From: Amphibacillus marinus | GTDB taxonomy: Bacteria; Bacillota; Bacilli; Bacillales; Amphibacillaceae | Length of the DNA stretch: 64,000 nucleotides | NCBI RefSeq assembly: GCF_900110345.1 | Contig: NZ_FODJ01000011.1 | Location: 62,001 to 126,000, forward strand | Reading direction: 5' to 3' | Shown here: positions 58,767-64,000 of the stretch, piece by piece | Layout of the letters: each line of letters starts with the position of its first letter | Numbering within the stretch: the stretch's first letter is position 1 | The notes under the pieces: model-generated | What the model saw: the letters and a program-made list of their open reading frames with translations, nothing else | The model's database searches: none | What the model was told of the DNA's origin: nothing | Made by a program: the position numbers and the translations under genes

Positions 58767-58798
58767 ATGATACTTTAAAAAATGAATAATACGTATTG

Positions 58799-58836
58799 CA
58801 AAAAAGGTGAAGGGCATTTGCTACTTCACCTTTTTA
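58799..58836 (+). terminator. Terminator after the response regulator gene
   Basis: aaaaggtgaag (58801-58811) and cttcacctttt (58823-58833) form an 11-bp perfect stem followed by T residues. Confidence 0.85.
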
Positions 58837-59006
58837 TTAACTTGATTTATCCTCTAGCATAGATGAGTGATCAAATGTTTAATTATTTGCTGTCAAAATT
58901 AAGATCGTTCTTAAAACCATAGCTTTTCTAGTTCATATTTTCTCAAATTGCACATAAGTTATCACGAAGTATGATGCGAATATTATGTTTTTTTGTAAGC
59001 AAGCTT

Positions 59007-59035
59007 TTCAAATTATAATGTTTAACTGCTATGAT
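59007..59035 (+). promoter_or_regulatory. Sigma-A promoter upstream of the membrane protein-ytkD pair
   Basis: TTCAAA (59007-59012) and TATGAT (59030-59035) are spaced by 17 bases and lie 55 bases before the GTG start. The 170 bases between this and the preceding terminator hold no other feature that I can see. Confidence 0.6.
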
Positions 59036-59089
59036 AAAGTGGAAGCATTATAGATAAGATTAGCTTATTATTGATTGGGGGGTTAGCTT

Positions 59090-59710
59090 GTGAAGAAGGT
59101 AAAAGGAGCTTATTTATTAACGTTTTTTGTAATAGTACTTCTTGCATTGCTGCTACACGTCAATTTGATCAACACACTTTACGGTGTAAATGGCAATCAG
59201 GCCAGTGACAATAATAATCTACGTGAATCCAATTTTAAAAAAGAAGGAGATCTTTTAGAAGCTAGACGAGCGGGTCGTCTTGAAGAAGGAGAAGTCTTGA
59301 CAGAAGCTGTTATAATAGAAAAAACAGATTTATTTATTGAAACACTTGTACAGGAAATTAATGAAGACTATAGCGTTATTAACTATTCTTCAAAAGAACA
59401 GTTATACGAGCTTTTTGACGGAATAGCGACCCGAGAGTCAGTTAAACCTTACTTAGATTTCTACTATCAAGAACTAGATGATAGCATATACATTCTCCCG
59501 ACAGAGTTACCCCCGTGGTTTGTCGTCGGCGTCCCATACGAAGTGACCGAGTCCGCTAACGGTACGTTTGTTGTTTTTCAAGAAACAGTTACAGATCTAC
59601 ACGGGCCTTATAAAATTGAAATAGAATTTGCCTATAATGATAATTGGGAAATCATTCGAATTAATCATTTTAATGAAGAAGTCTATCCTGGATCAACAGA
59701 TATTATTTGA
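59090..59710 (+). CDS. Membrane-anchored protein of unknown function
   Basis: This 206-residue protein has one N-terminal membrane helix (about residues 7-27) and an extracytoplasmic domain that is strongly acidic, with [20 protein letters not shown] and a C-terminal beta-rich part with [19 protein letters not shown] do not recognise a family. The GTG start has a GGGGGG-type SD 7 bases upstream. The stop overlaps the TTG start of ytkD (TTGA), so both are co-transcribed and probably coupled. The link with a nucleotide-cleaning enzyme is unexplained. Confidence 0.7.
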   Translation: MKKVKGAYLLTFFVIVLLALLLHVNLINTLYGVNGNQASDNNNLRESNFKKEGDLLEARRAGRLEEGEVLTEAVIIEKTDLFIETLVQEINEDYSVINYSSKEQLYELFDGIATRESVKPYLDFYYQELDDSIYILPTELPPWFVVGVPYEVTESANGTFVVFQETVTDLHGPYKIEIEFAYNDNWEIIRINHFNEEVYPGSTDII

Positions 59711-60195
59711 AAGTAGCGATGCCAATGTATTCTTTTAAGGATTATTATCAAAACACAGTTAAACTCTCTTTTGAGTTTAATCCTTTCTCAACTAACCCGA
59801 GACATGTGTTCGTTATTTGTAGATTAAATAATAGCTGGCTTTTAACAAAGCATAGAGGAAGAGGTTTAGAATTTCCAGGAGGCAAGGTTGAGCCTGGAGA
59901 GACAGCTCAGCAAGCTGCTATTCGTGAAATCAAAGAAGAGACAGGTGGTTTGGTAAAAAAGATTAGCTATCTTGGCCAATATTGTGTTGACGGTAAAAGT
60001 GAGCTTGTGATTAAGAATATCTATTTCGCACAAATATTAAAACTTGAGTTACAGGATACCTATTATGAAACAGATGGACCAATTTTATTAGATGTTCTAC
60101 CAAGTAATCTTATTAATCAAAAGCTATATAGTTTTATTATGAAGGATAAAGTATTAGAAAAAAGCTTACTTAAAATTGAAGAAGAATTCTTGTAA
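59707..60195 (+). CDS. ytkD: YtkD, nudix nucleoside triphosphatase
   Basis: YtkD hydrolyses nucleoside triphosphates including oxidised guanine nucleotides, protecting against mutation. The protein has the full nudix box from about residue 58: GGKVEPGE, then REIKEETGG. Flanking parts ([49 protein letters not shown]) match B. subtilis YtkD. The TTG at 59707 overlaps the previous stop; ATG 59719 or 59725 would give starts closer to YtkD, but none has a clear SD. The neighbouring ytl genes keep the B. subtilis arrangement. Confidence 0.93.
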   Translation: MKVAMPMYSFKDYYQNTVKLSFEFNPFSTNPRHVFVICRLNNSWLLTKHRGRGLEFPGGKVEPGETAQQAAIREIKEETGGLVKKISYLGQYCVDGKSELVIKNIYFAQILKLELQDTYYETDGPILLDVLPSNLINQKLYSFIMKDKVLEKSLLKIEEEFL

Positions 60196-60234
60196 CAAAA
60201 CGCTAGTAGTAACGATAAACTAGCGTTTTGTGTT
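60195..60234. terminator. Bidirectional terminator between ytkD and ytlD
   Basis: acaaaacgctagt (60195-60207) and actagcgttttgt (60219-60231) form a 13-bp perfect stem between convergent genes. Confidence 0.85.
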
Positions 60235-60237
60235 GAA

Positions 60238-61050
60238 TTAGTGAACGATTTTAAGTAGCCATTTTTCCAAGTAAGCTACTGCTTGATACATAATTGCTGC
60301 TAAGAAAGCAATTAGGACCAAGCTATATAAGACAAGAGTAAAGTTAAACACTTGAAAGCCATAAACAATTAAATAGCCGAGTCCTTTAGATGCTACTAAA
60401 AATTCACCAACAATGACCCCAACCCAGGAAAGTCCTACATTCACTTTGAAGGTTGAAATAATAGTTGGTAAGGAAGCAGGAAAAACAACTTCAATAAATT
60501 TCTGCCATTTTGTTGCCCCAAAGCTTGTTAGCACCTTTATATAGTTATCATCCACTTTGTAAAAACCGTTGTATACCACAAGAGCTGAGACAATAACACA
60601 AATAATAGCGCCCATCGTAATAATTGCACCGTAGCCAGGTCCAAGTACGACAATAATAATAGGACCTAGGGCGACCTTAGGAAGGGCATTGAAAACAACA
60701 AGATAAGGGTCAATGATATCGGAGAACCGTTTAGAATACCATAATAAGAAAGCGAGTAAAACGCCTGCAAGTGTACCAATTAAAAACCCAGCGATTGTTT
60801 CAAAAACCGTAATGCGCAAATGATACCAAAGAGATCCATCAATTGTAGCAGTGATTATAAGTCGAAAAACACGACTAGGTGAGCTGAAAATTAGCGGATC
60901 AACCCAACCTGATTCACTAGCGATCTCCCACGCTAGAAAGAAGGTTAAAAAAATAATAACCTGAAAAAATCTAACGATATATTTTTCTCGAGCAAGTTTC
61001 TTAAGAAAAGTTGTGTAAAGGGGATGATTATTTAGATTCTTGTTGGTCAA
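60238..61050 (-). CDS. ytlD: ABC transporter permease, NitT/TauT type (YtlD)
   Basis: The 270-residue permease has six predicted membrane segments and the coupling loop [23 protein letters not shown] (split by GATKWQKF) that contacts the ATPase. The family handles nitrate, taurine, sulfonates or thiamine precursors. The TTG start lies inside the end of ytlC with a 23-base overlap and SD GGAG 10 bases upstream. It is the last gene of ytlA-ytlC-ytlD on the minus strand. Confidence 0.88.
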   Translation of the reverse strand: MTNKNLNNHPLYTTFLKKLAREKYIVRFFQVIIFLTFFLAWEIASESGWVDPLIFSSPSRVFRLIITATIDGSLWYHLRITVFETIAGFLIGTLAGVLLAFLLWYSKRFSDIIDPYLVVFNALPKVALGPIIIVVLGPGYGAIITMGAIICVIVSALVVYNGFYKVDDNYIKVLTSFGATKWQKFIEVVFPASLPTIISTFKVNVGLSWVGVIVGEFLVASKGLGYLIVYGFQVFNFTLVLYSLVLIAFLAAIMYQAVAYLEKWLLKIVH

Positions 61051-61807
61051 GTTCAGTCATCTCCTTCCAAATTTCATCAAATAAACGATGATATTCTGGA
61101 TGTCGCCTTGCTTCAATAGGTGAAAGTTCCCTTACTACTTCTGGGACAGTAAGGTGGAGATGTATTCTACCAGGATTCGGTTGCATTAAGTAAATATCAT
61201 CACTCATCGCGATAGCTTCTCCAATATCATGGGTAACTAAAATGGCGGTTTTTTTATACTGACTAAGCATTTCTACCATGAAATTCTCAAGTAATAGCTT
61301 TGTCTGAAAATCTAATGCTGAGAATGGTTCATCAAGAAGCAAAATAGCTGGATCTGTCATAAGCGTGCGAGCAAGTGCTACTCGCTGTCTCATACCACCA
61401 GATAATTGATTAGGGTATAATTCTTCCACATGGTCGAGACTAACCTTACGAAGAAGTGCTTTTGCTTTGTTAAATTCTAATTCAGTTAATTCTCCGTGAA
61501 GCTTTGGACCAATACAGACATTATCAAGAATGGTTTTCCAAGGAAACAAATAATCCTGTTGCAACATGTAGCCAATCATTCGGCTATGTTGTTCTACTGA
61601 ACGTCTTTCAATAGTTACTGCCCCTTCTGTTGGCTTGATAAGCTGTGCAATAATGGATAGTAATGTCGTTTTCCCACAGCCGCTCGGTCCTAATAGCGCA
61701 GTGAATTTTCCCTTTTCAATAGAAAGCGATACTTGATCAATAGCTTGCTTGCATTGCTGTTCACTAAAGTAATAGTGACTAATACCATCTAACTCCAAGT
61801 AACTCAA
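61028..61807 (-). CDS. ytlC: ABC transporter ATP-binding protein, NitT/TauT type (YtlC)
   Basis: The 259-residue ATPase has Walker [14 protein letters not shown], the signature [15 protein letters not shown] and [11 protein letters not shown] with LVTHDIGEA. These features place it with the SsuB/TauB/ThiZ group. SD AGGAGG lies just before the ATG. It lies between the binding protein and permease genes and couples them in one importer. Confidence 0.9.
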   Translation of the reverse strand: MSYLELDGISHYYFSEQQCKQAIDQVSLSIEKGKFTALLGPSGCGKTTLLSIIAQLIKPTEGAVTIERRSVEQHSRMIGYMLQQDYLFPWKTILDNVCIGPKLHGELTELEFNKAKALLRKVSLDHVEELYPNQLSGGMRQRVALARTLMTDPAILLLDEPFSALDFQTKLLLENFMVEMLSQYKKTAILVTHDIGEAIAMSDDIYLMQPNPGRIHLHLTVPEVVRELSPIEARRHPEYHRLFDEIWKEMTELDQQESK

Positions 61808-61821
61808 GCTTTTTGACCTCC

Positions 61822-62811
61822 TTATTCATCAAGCACCTGTTCAGCGAATTGTCGATTAACAAGCTCTTCATAATCAATGTCAGCAGGCAACTCACCGGCT
61901 TTGCTCATAATAGTCTTTAGCTGCTCCCAAGAAGCTTGTTCGAGGAGCGGATTGTTGGCATAAGAACCTTGTGCTTTGTAACGAGCAACGGCGCTTGTTA
62001 AGAGTTCCCCATCTGTTTCAACGAAGAAGGGTTGAACAATCTCAGCTATCGCTTCTGGTTCATTGCTCTCGACAAACTGTTGTGCTCGGTAGATTGCACG
62101 GGTGAATTTCAATACCGCATCTTCATGTTCAGCTAAAAAACTTTCCTTTGCCATAAAAACAGTATAAGGCACATTCCCGGATTCCTCACCAAAAGATGCC
62201 ACAATGTGGCCATTCCCGTCTTTAACAAACTGACTTGCTGTTGGCTCAAATAATTGAACGTAGTCACCGGTACCAGCTAAAAAAGAACTCGCAATATTTG
62301 CAAAGTCTATATTTTGAATGAGTTCTAAGTCTGTTTCAGGATCAATACCGTGCTCTTTCAAAACATATTCCCCAACCATCTGAGGCATCCCACCCTTTCT
62401 TTGACCAAGAAACGTTTCACCTGCCAAATCCGAAAATGAAAAATGGTCATTTTCTGCTCGAGCAACGAGAAAGGTCCCATCTGTTTGCGTAAGTTGGGCA
62501 AAATTAATAATTGGATCTTCCGCGCCTTGAGCTGCTACATAAATTGAAGTCTCCGATCCAACAAGACCAATATCTGAGTTGTTCGAGAGAAGTGCGATCA
62601 TCACCTTATCGCCACCAGCAATCGTCTGTAGTTCGACCTCTAATCCTTCGTCCTCAAAATAACCTAACTCTAATGCAACATATTGTGGAGCATAGAAAAT
62701 GCTCCGAGTAACCTCGGCAACGCGAATTGTTGTTAAAGCTTCATCAGAGGAGCACCCTACAAATACTAGTAGCATCAGGGCTACTGCCAGTAGTTTCATC
62801 ACTCTTTTCAT
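61822..62811 (-). CDS. ytlA: ABC transporter substrate-binding lipoprotein (YtlA, NMT1/SsuA-like)
   Basis: The 329-residue lipoprotein has a signal peptide with lipobox LVFVGCSSD and an NMT1/SsuA-like binding domain starting with IRVAEVTRSIFYAPQYVAL, then GYFEDEGLEVEL and NSDIGLVGSE. The ligand may be a thiamine pyrimidine precursor or a sulfonate; the sequence does not decide. I see no TPP riboswitch upstream. The ATG at 62811 has SD AAAGGAG 7 bases before it; the longer frame to 62856 has none. Confidence 0.88.
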   Translation of the reverse strand: MKRVMKLLAVALMLLVFVGCSSDEALTTIRVAEVTRSIFYAPQYVALELGYFEDEGLEVELQTIAGGDKVMIALLSNNSDIGLVGSETSIYVAAQGAEDPIINFAQLTQTDGTFLVARAENDHFSFSDLAGETFLGQRKGGMPQMVGEYVLKEHGIDPETDLELIQNIDFANIASSFLAGTGDYVQLFEPTASQFVKDGNGHIVASFGEESGNVPYTVFMAKESFLAEHEDAVLKFTRAIYRAQQFVESNEPEAIAEIVQPFFVETDGELLTSAVARYKAQGSYANNPLLEQASWEQLKTIMSKAGELPADIDYEELVNRQFAEQVLDE

Positions 62812-63221
62812 AAGTAAACTCCTTTTGTAAGTAACCTTTTTCTTTAACGTATGCATGTGTTATTAGGTTGGTGCCCGTTGAACGACTACCTTCCTTAGCG
62901 TTAATGGGTTGCATAGACAAAATTAAAAGATGTTTAATAGCTGTGGAAAGATAGGAAATGCTAAAGTTAGATTTTAAAAAAATATTATGTTGACAAGCTT
63001 AGTTAGTTTGGATTACGATAAAATTCGTAACGCGATTCTAACGATACTGCATACAATGAGTTATCGGTTAGCTAATGAAACAAGAGAACGTGAGAAGCAA
63101 TCGGTTTAATAGCCAAGCCTTCATTAGTTCTGTTATGATAAAGTTGGCTATTGTAAAAGCGCTCAAATAAATGAATAAAGAACAGGCACGATAAAGTGTC
63201 GCAGAAGGGAGATTATGCAGA
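62812..63221. other. Divergent region between ytlA and metK
   Basis: About 410 bases. A possible metK promoter is TTGACA (62990-62995) with TACGAT 18 bases later (63014-63019), which gives a leader of about 200 bases. The leader holds a hairpin ctaacgata/tatcggttag (about 63037-63070) but no S-box sequence and no terminator before metK. Confidence 0.5.
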
Positions 63222-64000
63222 ATGGCTGCAAATCGTCGATTATTTACCTCAGAGTCAGTAACTGAAGGACACCCTGATAAAATTAGTGATCAAATTTCGG
63301 ATGCAATTTTAGACGCAATTTTAGCTAAAGACCCGCTTGCGCGTGTAGCGTGTGAAACTACAGTGACAACTGGATTGGTTCTGGTTGCAGGTGAAATTAC
63401 CACTTCAACGTATGTTGATATACCAAAAATAGTTAGACAAACGATTAAAGGGATCGGATATACGCGTGCCAAATATGGCTTTGATTTTGAAACCTGTGCC
63501 GTTTTAACAGCAATAGATGAACAATCAGCAGATATTGCCGGTGGTGTTAACGTTGCTTTAGAAGCTAGAGAAGGTGGAATGAAGGAAGATGAAATTGAAG
63601 CAATTGGTGCTGGTGACCAAGGGCTTATGTTTGGCTATGCTAATAATGAAACACCTGAGTTGATGCCCCTGCCTATTTCATTAGCGCACAAATTAGCGAA
63701 GCGCTTAGCAGATGTGCGAAAGGACAAAACCGTTGATTACTTACGTCCAGACGGGAAAACGCAAGTAACAGTTGAATATGATGAAAATAATAAACCTGTT
63801 CGAGTTGATACCATTGTTATTTCAACTCAACATCATCAAGACGTTGAGCTGTCTACTATTCAAGCGGATTTAAAAGAACATGTTATTTTTCCGATTGTAC
63901 CAGAAGAGCTTATCGATGATGAGACAAAATACTTTATTAACCCTACTGGTCGATTTGTTATTGGTGGCCCACAAGGTGACGCAGGCTTAACAGGTCGGAA
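63222..64000 (+). CDS. metK: S-adenosylmethionine synthetase (3' end missing)
   Basis: MetK makes SAM from methionine and ATP. The first 259 residues are visible and the frame stays open to the window end. Motifs are [20 protein letters not shown] (about residues 7-26), the ATP loop [12 protein letters not shown] and the P-loop-like [12 protein letters not shown] near the cut. The ATG at 63222 has SD GAAGGGAG 11 bases upstream; the ATG at 63215 is out of frame. With metNPQ it links methionine supply to SAM synthesis. Confidence 0.97.
   Translation, partial: MAANRRLFTSESVTEGHPDKISDQISDAILDAILAKDPLARVACETTVTTGLVLVAGEITTSTYVDIPKIVRQTIKGIGYTRAKYGFDFETCAVLTAIDEQSADIAGGVNVALEAREGGMKEDEIEAIGAGDQGLMFGYANNETPELMPLPISLAHKLAKRLADVRKDKTVDYLRPDGKTQVTVEYDENNKPVRVDTIVISTQHHQDVELSTIQADLKEHVIFPIVPEELIDDETKYFINPTGRFVIGGPQGDAGLTGR

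Noticed and set aside
62857-62950. Possible TPP riboswitch upstream of the ytlA importer, because the family can carry thiamine precursors
   Set aside because: Neither strand shows the conserved CUGAGA and ACCUGAUCUGG-type blocks of the TPP element.

Overview
The window is chromosomal DNA of a low-GC, endospore-forming member of the Bacillaceae. Gene content and order follow Bacillus subtilis blocks: addBA, yusI-gcvH, metNPQ, sufCDSUB, yunD/yunB/lytH, yutD/yutG, hom-thrC-thrB, yutI-dapF-yutM-yumC-yumB, yuiD-bioY, patB-yugI-yuzA-pgi-yugO, and ytkD-ytlDCA-metK. Spore coat proteins (CotF type), YunB and LytH point to sporulation; a chemotaxis cluster points to motility. I saw no rRNA, tRNA, CRISPR array, prophage or transposase gene. 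Both ends cut genes: addB lacks its 5' part and metK its 3' part.

Layout. 1-5.5 kb: addBA recombination nuclease/helicase. 5.6-6.0 kb: bacilliredoxin. 6.2-10.0 kb: a small chemotaxis set (CheX, CheW, CheY, one receptor) lying between copies of an intergenic repeat. 10.1-12.8 kb: acyl-CoA dehydrogenase, M14 peptidase, universal stress protein. 12.8-18.0 kb: metal homeostasis, with zur-znuBC for zinc divergent from csoR-copA-copZ for copper. 18.1-18.7 kb: two spore coat genes. 18.8-24 kb: yusI-gcvH, a thioredoxin-like protein and a SAM-riboswitch-controlled methionine ABC importer. 24.2-29.5 kb: complete SUF iron-sulfur operon followed by a large nested inverted repeat. 30-33.3 kb: lipid kinase, YunD, YunB. 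33.3-37.6 kb: a lysine riboswitch in front of an NhaC-type transporter, then an NSS amino-acid transporter with a 35-residue partner protein. 37.6-47.7 kb: lytH, yutD, yutG, threonine operon, dapF, Fe-S carriers and two flavoprotein oxidoreductases. 47.8-57.3 kb: YuiD, BioY with a BirA operator, DeoD, HPr, PatB, S1 protein, Pgi, K+ channel, M42 peptidase and FMN-riboswitch-controlled RibU. 57.4-64 kb: another repeat copy, an atypical response regulator, YtkD, an ABC importer and metK.

Much of the control is visible as nucleic acid: SAM, lysine and FMN riboswitches, a CsoR operator laid over the copper promoter, a BirA operator before bioY, and several near-consensus sigma-A promoters. Many genes have the real start downstream of the longest open frame, and I moved starts where a Shine-Dalgarno (SD) sequence decides.

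I found no clearly new multi-gene system. The most unusual items are the dispersed structured repeats, including those around the chemotaxis cluster; two terminator-like hairpins whose 3' arm is the SD of the next gene; a response regulator lacking its acidic pocket; and a metK without the expected S-box.
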